Program-made: the position numbers and the translations under genes
Part shown: in pieces, positions 1 through 9,006 of the stretch
Numbering within the stretch: position 1 is the first letter of the stretch
How the letters are laid out: each line of letters starts with the position of its first letter
The notes under the pieces: generated by a model
Databases searched by the model: none
Told to the model about the DNA's origin: nothing
The model's input: the letters and a program-made list of their open reading frames with translations, nothing else
NCBI GenBank assembly: GCA_028877215.1
Contig: JAPPFJ010000006.1
Coordinates: 83,643 to 147,642, forward strand
DNA from: Gemmatimonadota bacterium
GTDB lineage: Bacteria > Latescibacterota > UBA2968 > GCA-2709665
Reading direction: 5' to 3'
DNA: 64,000 bases

Positions 1-95
1 ATCACCGCCTCGACCTCCTGTGCCTGTTCCTCATGGCCTCGCACCGTTACGGAAATTACGGCCTCCCGGTAGGCGGTAACGATACCGGCTATCAC
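1..95 (-). CDS. Clan AA aspartic protease, N-terminal fragment (cut by window edge)
   Basis: Only the first ~31 codons are present; the gene runs off the left edge. The reverse strand from a GTG at 95 reads VIAGIVTAYREAVISV and continues VRGHEEQAQEVEAV. This is the usual start of small retropepsin-like clan AA aspartic proteases, in which a strand of this type precedes the catalytic D-T-G; that motif would lie just outside the window. The GTG overlaps the TGA of the upstream gene (GTGA), so the two are probably translated together. Family assignment rests on the N-terminal pattern only. Confidence 0.6.
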   Translation of the reverse strand, partial: MIAGIVTAYREAVISVTVRGHEEQAQEVEAV

Positions 96-367
96 GTCTC
101 TACCGACCGGAAACGCGGTCCGAAGCGGCGTGTATAACGCGAACCGACTCGCCTCATCCACATTTGCGCATCAGGCCTGCGGGACAGAAGACGATCTGAC
201 GCCCCAAGTTCATCCGCGTCAACTTCATAATCGCCAGTCTCGATATCGATGACTACATACTTCCCTTCGTTATCTGCCTCAATGCGGAGGCGTATGTCTC
301 GCTCGTAAATCTCATCACCGCGCCGAGCGAACTCTTCTTTGCTAAAACGGGGGTGTGATACTGACAT
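92..367 (-). CDS. Small conserved-type protein upstream of the aspartic protease
   Basis: A 91-residue soluble acidic/basic protein starting MSVSHPRFSKEEFARRGDE. The ATG at 367 is chosen over the upstream in-frame start at 424 because a strong GGAGGA lies four bases ahead of it. The centre (YVVIDIETGDYEVDADEL) is strand-rich and the C-terminus is Arg-rich. There is no signal peptide or membrane segment. Its stop overlaps the start of the clan AA protease gene, so the pair forms a tight two-gene unit. Small proteins of this kind commonly sit directly before such proteases (recollection of family context); their role is not known to me. A toxin-antitoxin-like arrangement is possible but unsupported by any motif here. 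Confidence 0.65.
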   Translation of the reverse strand: MSVSHPRFSKEEFARRGDEIYERDIRLRIEADNEGKYVVIDIETGDYEVDADELGASDRLLSRRPDAQMWMRRVGSRYTRRFGPRFRSVET

Positions 368-542
368 TTTCCTCCTCCCGTTCGATGGTTTCATCGTTCT
401 TCGCAGCAATGTGAACAAGAGCATCTACTTGAGAAATATACAACTTGAATATAGTCATGTCCAGGTCCAATTGATCCTGCTTCCGGATATACCTTAACGC
501 GTGTATACAGAAAACAGACTGAGACTTTGACATCAATGCCAT
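342..542 (-). CDS. Possible small ORF overlapping the next gene's start
   Basis: A 66-codon frame from ATG at 542 ending 26 bases inside the following gene. The product (MALMSKSQSVFCIHALRYI at the start, acidic C-terminus) matches nothing I recognise. There is no convincing ribosome binding site before the ATG. It may be leader sequence that happens to be open, or a translationally coupled leader peptide. Low confidence that it is a gene. Confidence 0.25.
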   Translation of the reverse strand: MALMSKSQSVFCIHALRYIRKQDQLDLDMTIFKLYISQVDALVHIAAKNDETIEREEENVSITPPF

Positions 543-558
543 TTTTTGTACAACCCCA

Positions 559-2172
559 CTAAACCCCTGCCGCCCACGTGTTTCCGCCCGCCCGAACCCT
601 TCCTTCCAACTTCAGGTATTCCGCGCAGTGCGCGTCGCCGGCGACGCCCCCAACCACCTGCAACTCGTGCCCCATCTCGAGCAAACCGTCCTGAATGGCC
701 TCGTCAAGAGATCTCGTCACCATCACGGGCTCCTCCATCTGGACGTGCATCCGGGGACCGGACGCGGCCTCGAAAGCAGACGCGCCGAAATCCACGATCT
801 TCTGGGCGATCCGCGCATTCACGCTCACGAGCCGGCGCCCCCCCGGCAGCCCAGTCGCAACGTCACGGTCAGGAAGGCGAACCATCAGCGGCGCCGTATT
901 GTTCAAGGGCCTTTTCCGGGGCGCCACTGAGTTCCTGCGTCCGGGCCGCGGATCCAGGCGACACATCCCGTGCCCCAGGATCAGACCGGTACCGGGCACC
1001 GTAACCAGGGACCCGAATGCGCCGCCCTGCGAAATCGTCACGGACGCCACGTTGCCTTCAACGTCCGCCGTGGAAACGTGGAGTGTCCCTGCCGTAGAAT
1101 CTCCCTCGGGCCTCGGCGACCGCCGATCCACAGATTCCGGAAACTGGCGCATCGACTCAACTCGTCCTGCCGCGTAGTCTTTGCTCAGAAACCGCTGGAC
1201 CGGAACGTCGACGTGATCCGGATCGCCCAGGTACAGCAACCGGTCGCGCCACGCCAGTTTCAGCACTTCAGACAACCGGTGCCAGTACGTTAGCATATCC
1301 TCGGGCACGGGCTCGAAGCACTCCAGCATGTTGAGGATCTGCAGCGCAGTCAACCCGCCGTTCGGCAAAACCGCGGCATAGACGGTCGCGTCGCGGTACG
1401 TCGTCTCGTACGGCGCGGTGACACGCGGCTCAAATCCCGCCATATCCTCCCTCGTAAGCGCACCGCCGGAACTGTTGACGTGGTCCGCGATCCTCCGTCC
1501 GATTTCTCCATCGTAAAAGTCGCGCCACCCCGCCTCGCACGCACGCGTCAGGGATTTCTCCATATCCCGCCGGTGCCAGACGTCGTCCGCCGCGGGCAAT
1601 CGCCCTTGCGGCATCAGGTGCTTCTCCGTTGCAGGAAACCGCCGGATCACCGGCTCCAGGTTCCGAATCGCTGCGGCCGTGGAACCGAACGGGAATCCGT
1701 TCTCCAGCAGTGTCAGGGACGGGGCCACGATATCGGACCACTTCAAGCGGCCCCATCGCTCCCACAACACCCCCATCCCCGCCATCATTCCGGGCGGCCC
1801 CACGGCGCGGGGTCCGTGGACATTGGCGTTATCCCGCACGGAACAGAGATACTCGTTTTCGTTGATCCCCTTCGGACCGTCCTCTATCGGCATCACGTCG
1901 TACATCGTCTCGCTGGCCGACGCGGGCGCAATGGAGTTGGCATCCAGAGACCATACCCTCCCGGTCCGACCGTCGAGCACCAGCGCGCAAAGCACGTAAC
2001 CCATCACCCCCGTGGACTGCGGCTGCAGCATACAGCAGGCCATGCTGGCTGCGGCGGCAGCGTCCATCGCGTTCCCGCCCCGCTCCAGCACGCGCGCGCC
2101 CACTCGGGCCGCCTCCTCCGGCCCCGCGGCAACTGCGCCGTGACACGTGAGGACCTCTTTTCCTTCGACCAT
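559..2172 (-). CDS. Gamma-glutamyltransferase family protein
   Basis: A 537-residue Ntn-hydrolase of the gamma-glutamyltranspeptidase family, which transfers or hydrolyses gamma-glutamyl groups (glutathione and related compounds) after self-cleavage into two subunits. The N-terminal part has the family pattern GGNAMDAAAAASMA. The processing site is visible as STAGTLHVSTADVEGN, where the Thr before Leu-His corresponds to the nucleophile. LPGGRRLVSVN near the C-terminus fits the small subunit. The start is ATG at 2172, with AGGGGAG seven bases upstream; a longer frame to 2199 lacks a site. No signal peptide is evident, unlike periplasmic enterobacterial enzymes, so a cytoplasmic location is likely. 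It stands alone, with a decayed aminotransferase upstream. The exact substrate is unknown. Confidence 0.88.
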   Translation of the reverse strand: MVEGKEVLTCHGAVAAGPEEAARVGARVLERGGNAMDAAAAASMACCMLQPQSTGVMGYVLCALVLDGRTGRVWSLDANSIAPASASETMYDVMPIEDGPKGINENEYLCSVRDNANVHGPRAVGPPGMMAGMGVLWERWGRLKWSDIVAPSLTLLENGFPFGSTAAAIRNLEPVIRRFPATEKHLMPQGRLPAADDVWHRRDMEKSLTRACEAGWRDFYDGEIGRRIADHVNSSGGALTREDMAGFEPRVTAPYETTYRDATVYAAVLPNGGLTALQILNMLECFEPVPEDMLTYWHRLSEVLKLAWRDRLLYLGDPDHVDVPVQRFLSKDYAAGRVESMRQFPESVDRRSPRPEGDSTAGTLHVSTADVEGNVASVTISQGGAFGSLVTVPGTGLILGHGMCRLDPRPGRRNSVAPRKRPLNNTAPLMVRLPDRDVATGLPGGRRLVSVNARIAQKIVDFGASAFEAASGPRMHVQMEEPVMVTRSLDEAIQDGLLEMGHELQVVGGVAGDAHCAEYLKLEGRVRAGGNTWAAGV

Positions 2173-2186
2173 TAAATGTCTCCCCT

Positions 2187-2214
2187 GGCGGGCGACCACA
2201 AGGGTCGCCCCTAC
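2187..2214. repeat. Short palindromic repeat (GGGCGACC/GGTCGCCC)
   Basis: A perfect 8-bp inverted repeat, GGGCGACC at 2190-2197 and GGTCGCCC at 2203-2210, separated by five bases. On the minus strand it reads GTAGGGGCGACCCTTGTGG, a short intergenic palindrome that I recall from many unrelated draft genomes. It sits between the aminotransferase remnant and the gamma-glutamyltransferase start, and its outer bases supply the remnant's stop codon. Confidence 0.8.
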
Positions 2215-2592
2215 GCAGCGCCTTTGTTGATTCCAGTCCCGATATCTCTTATGTCCGACTCTTCCATATGTTCATGGGTGCCACGTACCGCGACCGCCCG
2301 CAGACCTGCGACGGCCTGGGGCGTGGTGTCCGGTCCATAATGGTACTCGCGGTCCGTCACCCCGCAGGTGAATCGCCGCAGACCCACCGGTGGAACTTTG
2401 CGCGTACCTGACGCCGTAGAAATCGGAAAACGACGCTTCGAATTCCTTTACATAGCGACCGCTCTTTCCGAACAGATTCTGGCTTCGCACCGCATCCAAC
2501 AACAATTCCTCCTCCCGCTGCCCGAACGGCGCCCGGGCAGGAAACGGTCTGGTCCGTACCTTCTTTCCTCCATCTATCGCCAGTTCTTCCAT
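2211..2592 (-). pseudogene. DegT/DnrJ/EryC1-type aminotransferase, internally deleted
   Basis: The reverse strand starts normally (GGAGG, then ATG at 2592; MEELAIDGGKKVRTRPFPAR) and gives the N-terminal ~65 residues of a PLP-dependent sugar aminotransferase of the DegT family, up to YAQSSTGGSAAIH. An intact member would then run ~300 residues, including the PLP lysine. Here the frame shifts, and a second frame at about 2211-2370 reads TDREYHYGPDTTPQAV, then HEHMEESDIRDIGTGINKG, which is a typical C-terminus of the same family. The middle of the gene, including the catalytic lysine, is therefore gone. Non-functional. Confidence 0.72.
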
Positions 2593-2738
2593 TTTGCCTC
2601 CAACAAAAGAAAAATCCAGAAGCCGGAAATCAGATTCCGGAAGGAAAACCTGATTCTCTTCCAAATCCTGACTTTCGACTCCTGGATTCCACGAGGCGCG
2701 TTACCCCAACCATCGTCTACCCGCCCTGTCCCCATCAC

Positions 2739-5147
2739 TTACCGCTCCAACCTGAACAGGACCTCCTTCTCGGCTGCCGCATTGCCGTTCTGATCCTCAA
2801 CGCGGACCGTCAGCCTGTTCACGCCGGACTTGGCATTCCCCAGGTCCATCTCGAAATACTCCTGCAAATCCGTTTCCTCACGGATCTGCTCCGTGGATAC
2901 CGAAACCTCCGGATTTCGTTCGCCCCTGCGGAAAAGGCCGCCGACCCCCGCCCAGAGCCGTCCGAACGTGCCGCCCTTCTCCGGCATTGAATGGATCGTA
3001 TAGTGCAACGTAAACCGGCTCTGGCCGAACGTATCCGGTTTCAGCCCATAGGCTTCGTAATAGACAAACGGGTGCTGGTTCATTCGATAAGTCTTGGTGG
3101 TCATCGGAATCACCCAGATGCCGCCGCCCTTGTCATATTTCTCCAGGCCGCCCTCCGTGGACACCTGAAATCCCAGTTCCAGACCGCTCAGCTTCAACGT
3201 ATCCAGCGAATAATCCTCGACCTCGAGCCGTTCCTTGTAAATACCTGAATGGCCAGAAACCAGATCCTTGACCTGTACGCGCATTTCGTAGGCGCCCGGG
3301 CTCACGTCCAGTGCGAGTTGATTCGGAATAAAGGTCCCCTTACCCGTATAGAGTTCCTTCGAGGTACGCAGTACCAACTCTTCGCTATCCTGCAGCGTGT
3401 GTCCGGATTCCGCATCGTACAGCGCAACCGCGCAACCCAACTGAAACACGGGCTGGTCTTCCGTTTCTGACTCGCTCAGACTGCGCGGCGGGATTCCATA
3501 GTAGACCTCCACGCGCGTCTTGCCATTGGATCCTCTAAACGTCGCACGATCATAATAGAAGTCCAGAAATGCCTCACGTCCGCCCGGCAGATAGTGTTCG
3601 GGCATCTGCCGTATGCTCCGGTTCATCACCATTGCGGGCGAGAACTTCACCATCCGGCTGGTCCGCCGCAACGCGCCTTCGTCGAATGCCGCAGCGGGCA
3701 CGGGCGCAAAGTCGAACTTCCCGCCGCCCATCTCGTTGGTAAACACCACCTCGATTCCCCCGGCAACACCGGTGTAGACCCAGGACTCCCACTTTATAAA
3801 GGACATGAAGTCCCCACCCGTCACCTGTGTGCGGTTCGGGGATAAAGTCACCTCGTAATTGTCTCCATCCAGCGCCGACATGTCAGCGGGCGGCAGCGGA
3901 TCATCGGCCAGCGCCGGCGCACCCTCTTCCACCTCCAGCGGGTCGGGCGCCTCGCCCCGATCGGTGCCCGGGGGCAGTTCAGCGGGGAAGTCAAGGCCAA
4001 CCTCGTGCATCCTGCGAATCGGAAATACCGGCCCACGCCCGACATCCATCATGCTGTGCGGCCCGTAGATGTCGTGGGCGACACGCTCCTTGATCCGCTC
4101 CACGGCAACCGGCATGGGCGCCGCCACGCTGCCGGACGTCGACCGGTATTCCGGCGCGCCGTACCGGATATAGACCTCGCCCCGCCGGTCCCACGGATTC
4201 GCCCTCTCGGAAAACGCGGCCCGCGAATACCACACGCGGCGATAGTGCTCCAGCTTGCGCTCGTTCACGGCAGTCATCAGATCCGGGTCTCTCACCGACC
4301 AGAACCTTACCAGAAACTCCCGTCGCGCCGCGGGTTCGTTCTCAGTCGCCCGATAGGCAATCAGCTCCTCCCTGGATGCGATCTGACTCACATCCTGGTA
4401 CAACAGGCGTTCCTCGGGCGGCATTCGGGAAAACCCCCTGCCGTAATATTGCAACGCAAGGTCCAGAGCTTCCCGGCTTGCGCAGGCCTGCGCAACAACG
4501 GGCAACAGCAGCCCTTCGTCCGTCGTTACTTCCAACGAATCCAGGGCTTGAGAGGGCAAGTCCTCAAAGACGCCCGTCCGGATATAGGCCGTGACCACGG
4601 CCTGGAGCACGGTCGGATCCCGCGTCCGGTCTACCGATAGAGAGCGCACGTAGGCATGGAGTGAATTTTCGTAGTCCTCGATGTCGGAATACAACCGTCC
4701 CATAAGCCGATGGACCAGTTCGAATCCGGGCGAAAGCGCGGCTGCCCGCGTGGCATGGTAGATTGTCTGCTCGGAATACCTCCCTTTTTCTCCCTCCGCG
4801 GTCCCCGACCTGTAGGAGGCCAGCGCCATCCCGAAGTGGGCGGGCGCAAACCTGTCGTTTTTCGATAGCGCCGATTGAAACGCCTCTCTGGCGCCCGCGA
4901 GGTCCGTCTTCAGCAGCCGGGCGTATCCGATCCGGGTATCCATGCCGGCCGTATCCGATATAATTCGAGGCCAGTACGCGCGCAACGCTCGCTGGACCTC
5001 CACGTCGGGTCCGGAGGCGGCGGTCGTATCAGCGGCCGTCTGCGGTGCCTTTTCTTCGGCGCCAACAAGTGGACTACCCGTAAGCAGAAACGTCAATCCA
5101 GCAAGCATAGGGACCAGCGTCCACGATCGGTTCCGGTACATCGTCAT
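2739..5147 (-). CDS. GWxTD-domain protein with N-terminal TPR repeats, secreted
   Basis: An 802-residue exported protein with a signal peptide (VPMLAGLTFLLTGSPLVGA) followed by TPR-like helical repeats over roughly residues 45-270. Around residues 270-335 lies a GWxTD-type segment (FWSVRDPDLMTAVNERKLEH, then RRGEVYIRYGAPEYRS) in which the eponymous GWxTD is degenerate (NPWDRRG). The C-terminal ~400 residues are beta-rich, with a typical second half ending in short Ig-like strands. GWxTD proteins occur in Acidobacteria, Latescibacteria, KSB1 and relatives; their role is unknown, probably in the envelope. The start at 5147 has GAGG just upstream; the ATG at 5141 is equally possible. It is the last gene of the minus-strand envelope series but is separated from it by a repeat-bearing gap. 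Confidence 0.8.
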   Translation of the reverse strand: MTMYRNRSWTLVPMLAGLTFLLTGSPLVGAEEKAPQTAADTTAASGPDVEVQRALRAYWPRIISDTAGMDTRIGYARLLKTDLAGAREAFQSALSKNDRFAPAHFGMALASYRSGTAEGEKGRYSEQTIYHATRAAALSPGFELVHRLMGRLYSDIEDYENSLHAYVRSLSVDRTRDPTVLQAVVTAYIRTGVFEDLPSQALDSLEVTTDEGLLLPVVAQACASREALDLALQYYGRGFSRMPPEERLLYQDVSQIASREELIAYRATENEPAARREFLVRFWSVRDPDLMTAVNERKLEHYRRVWYSRAAFSERANPWDRRGEVYIRYGAPEYRSTSGSVAAPMPVAVERIKERVAHDIYGPHSMMDVGRGPVFPIRRMHEVGLDFPAELPPGTDRGEAPDPLEVEEGAPALADDPLPPADMSALDGDNYEVTLSPNRTQVTGGDFMSFIKWESWVYTGVAGGIEVVFTNEMGGGKFDFAPVPAAAFDEGALRRTSRMVKFSPAMVMNRSIRQMPEHYLPGGREAFLDFYYDRATFRGSNGKTRVEVYYGIPPRSLSESETEDQPVFQLGCAVALYDAESGHTLQDSEELVLRTSKELYTGKGTFIPNQLALDVSPGAYEMRVQVKDLVSGHSGIYKERLEVEDYSLDTLKLSGLELGFQVSTEGGLEKYDKGGGIWVIPMTTKTYRMNQHPFVYYEAYGLKPDTFGQSRFTLHYTIHSMPEKGGTFGRLWAGVGGLFRRGERNPEVSVSTEQIREETDLQEYFEMDLGNAKSGVNRLTVRVEDQNGNAAAEKEVLFRLER

Positions 5148-5284
5148 CGTCCTCGTTTCGGGTTGGCGACGACACGTCAGACCGCGCGCCTGACGTCTGA
5201 AGTGCGGCGATCGAATCTATCCTGCTGCTACGTATATTACTTGGATGTCCATAGTAGCAATTGGTTGCAGAAAATCACAAATGC

Positions 5285-5410
5285 GGGGAGACGGGAGACG
5301 AAAGAGGTAAGAGATGACTCGCCTCGTCAGGTTGCAATTCATGCCGGAGGCGTAAAGGAGGAACATATCGGCAAAGTCCTCTTCTCACGTCTTCCGTCTC
5401 CCGTCTACCC
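5285..5410. repeat. ~125-bp dispersed element with GTCTACCC-type inverted arms, copy 1
   Basis: The left arm (gggagacgggagacgaaag, 5285 on) and the right arm (cttccgtctcccgtctaccc, ending 5410) are complementary with a few mismatches, giving a long imperfect stem over about 126 bp. A second copy of the same size and arm design lies at 14202-14324. It occupies the otherwise gene-free interval 5148-5480 between the GWxTD gene and the PorV-like gene. The rest of that interval shows only a promoter-like AT-rich stretch near 5230-5265 and nothing else I can name. Confidence 0.6.
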
Positions 5411-5480
5411 GTTTCTCATAATAAGAAAGGAGGACGATCCGATGGACCGCCCCCCTTTGTGTTTACCCCGCACCGTGCCC

Positions 5481-6524
5481 CTAGAACGTCCCGCCCACGG
5501 ACAAACGCAACGGTGGATCGAAGATGCCCAGATCCGCGTTGTGGTAGGAAAGATCCACGGTGATCAGCTGACCGCCCGGCAGTTCGTGCTTCAGACCGGC
5601 GCCGACGCTCCAGCTCTCGAGAGCCGTGTGCGTCCGGTAACCCGCACGAAGCGCCAGCGTGTTCTCGAGCCAGAGTTCCCCGCCCATGCGGGTAATCGGC
5701 CGGAAGTCCGTCACGAACTCGTGCTCCAGTGAGAGCGTGAAGTATCCGGGATCGCCCTTCTGTCCGAATATCTCCATCGCGCCGCCGAGGGAGTACGTGG
5801 TGGGCATAACCGCCGTGAAACCGCCCTCAGTCGCCTTGACGTTCGGGCCCAGGTTCCGGAAACTCATGGCGATCCTGCTGCTGCGGTACCCCGTATAGAA
5901 ATGGGTACCGATACTGTAGTCCAGTGTTGAGACCTTCTCAAGGTGAAGATCTTCCTGGATCCAGCGAATCTGACCGCCCAGCATGAATTTGTCGGTCATC
6001 TTCTTGGCGAAAATAGCGCCGAGGGCAATATCGCTGCCCCTGAACTTGGTACCCGTGCCCCAGGGGGCCGTCGGCGTGGTGACTTCCATCTCCTCCGTCT
6101 GAAAGCTGTTCACCGTAAACCCGATGGTCCCGAACCCGGCGTTGAACGCCAGAGCTCCCGAGACCAGCGAAGAGTTGGACAGCCAGCGGGTGTAGTTCAG
6201 CGTATAGCCTACGTTCTCGATGTGCCCGATGCCAGCGGCATTCCAGAACGCGGAGGTGATATCGTCGGCGATGGCGGTGTAGGCCCCGCCCATCGCCTCG
6301 GCGCGGGCGCCCTGACCGATTTTCAGAAACGGGAACTCGGAAAGTCCCACGCGCTCGACCCAGAGGCCCCAAGCCTTGTCTACGTTCTCCATCTTCGGAT
6401 CGATCAACGCCCCGTCGCGCGTCCCGGTGCCGGGCGCCGGCTGCTCTACCGCCATCGTCGGCTTCACGGACAGGAGAGCGACGGTCACGAGGGCCAATCC
6501 CAAGATGAGCCATCCTTTTTTCAT
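5481..6524 (-). CDS. PorV/PorQ-like outer-membrane beta-barrel protein
   Basis: A 347-residue exported protein with signal peptide LILGLALVTVALLSVKPTMA. It carries the family hallmark near residues 70-100, GQGARAEAMGGAYTAIADD followed by SAFWNAAGI, which in PorV/PorQ/UPF0164 proteins forms the first strands of the barrel. Alternating hydrophobic beta strands run to a C-terminus ending LRLSVGGTF with a terminal Phe, typical of outer-membrane barrels. AAGGAG stands eight bases before the ATG. It is the last of four consecutive minus-strand envelope genes with 30-60 bp gaps, so probably the distal gene of an operon with the TonB receptor. In type IX secretion PorV is a shuttle protein; no other T9SS gene is visible here, so that role is not implied. 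Confidence 0.82.
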   Translation of the reverse strand: MKKGWLILGLALVTVALLSVKPTMAVEQPAPGTGTRDGALIDPKMENVDKAWGLWVERVGLSEFPFLKIGQGARAEAMGGAYTAIADDITSAFWNAAGIGHIENVGYTLNYTRWLSNSSLVSGALAFNAGFGTIGFTVNSFQTEEMEVTTPTAPWGTGTKFRGSDIALGAIFAKKMTDKFMLGGQIRWIQEDLHLEKVSTLDYSIGTHFYTGYRSSRIAMSFRNLGPNVKATEGGFTAVMPTTYSLGGAMEIFGQKGDPGYFTLSLEHEFVTDFRPITRMGGELWLENTLALRAGYRTHTALESWSVGAGLKHELPGGQLITVDLSYHNADLGIFDPPLRLSVGGTF

Positions 6525-6555
6525 AGCAGTTCTCCTTAAATCGTCGCGAGGTTCG

Positions 6556-8943
6556 TTAACGGATCACGACAAACGTGCCGGTCTTGATCTTCCCGGCGCC
6601 CGCCGAACCCTCTACGCCGTGCACGGCGTAGAAATAGATTCCCGGGCCCACAAGCGCCCGGATGGTGGAGTATGGACGGCCGGTCCATCGCGTCTCGCTG
6701 GACGCATTGTTCTTCTGACGCAGCACCTGGATCAGCTGCCCGGCCGTATTGAAGATATAAATGAACGAGTTGGACGGCACGTTCACGAACCGGATTGAAA
6801 GCCCGCCGCCGTACTCGTTGGTGCCGTTGGCCATGTAGGGGTTCGGCACCACCACGATATCTCGTTCCAGCGCGTCGGCGGCCGCCACGAACGGCAGCAC
6901 GGGCGACCCGCGGTTGACTTGCAGGAAGTTGGAGAACGGACCTTCCTGTCCGTTCTGCAGGAACTTCTGCGCCCTGGGCGGGAGGTCTGCGAAGGTCTTC
7001 GTACCGTCGTTGTTCACCCAATCATCGTGCGGATTCTGGTAAGCCCGAATGCTGTAGTAATAGAAGAATCCGGCATTGGAACTCGCGTCGGACCAGCCGT
7101 ACATCCCCGGGCGGTCGGCGCGCCGTCCCTCGCTGGCGGCTTCGGCCAGCGCTTCCGCCTGGCTTTCGTTGCCCTCCGCGGCGGCCACGGGCCAGTCAGC
7201 GCCCGCATCGTACGTGACGCCCGCAGGCAGTGGCCCGCCCACGGGAATGTCGCCGACCAGCGAGAACGGTCCGGTGGCTGTGAGCGTTCCACGGAGCCCG
7301 CGGTAGATGCGGAAGCCGGCCACGTCGGCAGCGCCGTAATCGGGATGAACCGCGCCCTGAGCTTCGGCGGCCCAGAACAGTTTCACCTTGGCGTTCTCGT
7401 CGCTCTTTACGAAGACGTCGACGTCGGGAGGACCATCCGGGATGTCAAAGCCGCTCTGATAGGCGAATAACGCGTGTTCAAGGTGCTCCACGATCGCCTG
7501 CTCGCCCGAAAGGAAACTGGCCTTATCCGCCGTGAGCGACCACTTCCAGATGTCAATGGGGCTCTTGCCGGGGCCTGCATACTCGGCGCCGGAGCCGGCC
7601 ACAAACGCCACCACGACCTTGGCCTTATCGCCCGGACCGAGCGCCCACGGCCCGTAGACCTGGGCGTTCGTGAACCCGCCCACCTCGGTGGGGTTGTCCT
7701 GTGCGGACGTTGCCGACAACTTGGCAAACGCCTCGGCAGGGGTTTCACCCTCAAGGACGGGCTCGTCGTAGTCGGCGGTCGTGCGTACGTTCCACCAACC
7801 CTGGTAGACCGGCTGGTCTCCCGCGGGCTGCACGTACTGACCCACGTCGTGCATATTGAACGCGTGCCTGGGGTCGTCAGGGCTGTCTGCGAAGGCGATT
7901 GGCGCCATGCCCACGAATGAATGGGCGGACAATTTGCCGTCGGGGAAGGCCATCTCCTTCAGGTCGGAGGTCTCGATGTCCTTGATCCACGGGTCTCCGG
8001 TGTCTTCCCAGGCCTTGAACGGGCTGTCTCCGTCGAACTGGTAGCTCAGCTTGAGCCCCTGCGCCCTGGCCGCGCTGATGGCAACCGGCCCGCCGGGGCC
8101 GCCATCCACGTAGTTTCCGGCCTCCGTGTACCGGAAGTGATCGTCGAGACCGTCGTCCAGCCACCGCCACCAGCGGCCGCCGCCCTGGTTGTTGTCGGAG
8201 GTTTCGTTAATTTTCCACGTCGCCACGAGCGGAAGGTACACTTCATTGTGCCGGTCGCTGCCGGTGTTTTCCAGTGTGAATTCCGCGATGACGAAATCGT
8301 CGAACATCTGATGGGACCAGTTGTGGACCTTACGGGTAATGGTGATGTCGAACTTGTTCGTCCACTTGGCGACCAGAATCTCTTCCGCAAACGCATCGTC
8401 CGGCGTGTATTCTCCGGGCGAGAAATTCCAGATCAATCTTGGCGGCGCGCTGACGTCATTTTCATCCGGTACATTCGCGCCGGGCCAGTAGTTGCTCTCC
8501 GGCGTAAACGTCGCGTCACGCTCCTGCTCCCACTGTGTGGCAGCGCCGAGATGCGCCTCGGGTCCGCTGGATGGGTCATAGACCAGCGAAGTGATATCGA
8601 CGCTCTTGCCCCTGGGGCCGGTCCAGGCCGCGTCCACGCCGCCGGGCCCCACCACCATGATCCAGGTGCCGAAGCCGACCGCGTTGCCGCCCCGGCGGGT
8701 ATAGTTGGAACTGGCGTTGCTGCTGGGGATGTTGGCCCAGCCGGGATACCAGAACATATCCGGCTCTCCCGTCTGCCCGCTTCCCAGATTCCAGCCGCCC
8801 ATGGTACCGTCCGCGTTCCAACTGATCTGGAGGTGACCCCGGCTGGTGGAAAGCCTCGGCGAGTCGCTCTGGTCTACCGCCCAGGCGCCTACCGGCAGGA
8901 GCAAGCCGCAAACAAGCGCTACAAGCTTGATGCCTGGTTTCAT
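6556..8943 (-). CDS. Large secreted protein with C-terminal VPNPY-type domain
   Basis: A 795-residue exported protein with signal peptide VALVCGLLLPVGAWA. The N-terminal two thirds is a beta-rich region of no family I can name, rich in W, N and G. Residues ~520-600 look like a fibronectin III-like segment (VKLFWAAEAQGAVHPDYGA, then AGFRIYRG). The last ~100 residues are the widespread FCB-group C-terminal module: IVVVPNPYMANGTNEYGGG, IRFVNVPSNSFIYIFNTAGQ, and a final strand ending KTGTFVVIR. In Bacteroidetes such modules act as type IX sorting signals; here it could equally be a structural cap. A good ribosome binding site (GGGAGAAG) precedes the ATG. It lies between the TonB receptor and the PorV-like barrel, so it is a likely surface partner of both. 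Confidence 0.72.
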   Translation of the reverse strand: MKPGIKLVALVCGLLLPVGAWAVDQSDSPRLSTSRGHLQISWNADGTMGGWNLGSGQTGEPDMFWYPGWANIPSSNASSNYTRRGGNAVGFGTWIMVVGPGGVDAAWTGPRGKSVDITSLVYDPSSGPEAHLGAATQWEQERDATFTPESNYWPGANVPDENDVSAPPRLIWNFSPGEYTPDDAFAEEILVAKWTNKFDITITRKVHNWSHQMFDDFVIAEFTLENTGSDRHNEVYLPLVATWKINETSDNNQGGGRWWRWLDDGLDDHFRYTEAGNYVDGGPGGPVAISAARAQGLKLSYQFDGDSPFKAWEDTGDPWIKDIETSDLKEMAFPDGKLSAHSFVGMAPIAFADSPDDPRHAFNMHDVGQYVQPAGDQPVYQGWWNVRTTADYDEPVLEGETPAEAFAKLSATSAQDNPTEVGGFTNAQVYGPWALGPGDKAKVVVAFVAGSGAEYAGPGKSPIDIWKWSLTADKASFLSGEQAIVEHLEHALFAYQSGFDIPDGPPDVDVFVKSDENAKVKLFWAAEAQGAVHPDYGAADVAGFRIYRGLRGTLTATGPFSLVGDIPVGGPLPAGVTYDAGADWPVAAAEGNESQAEALAEAASEGRRADRPGMYGWSDASSNAGFFYYYSIRAYQNPHDDWVNNDGTKTFADLPPRAQKFLQNGQEGPFSNFLQVNRGSPVLPFVAAADALERDIVVVPNPYMANGTNEYGGGLSIRFVNVPSNSFIYIFNTAGQLIQVLRQKNNASSETRWTGRPYSTIRALVGPGIYFYAVHGVEGSAGAGKIKTGTFVVIR

Positions 8944-9006
8944 ACTTGCTTCTCCCTTTCGATGAACTGGGGGCGGGCAAACCCGCCCCCGGTTGCGTTA
9001 ACACGT

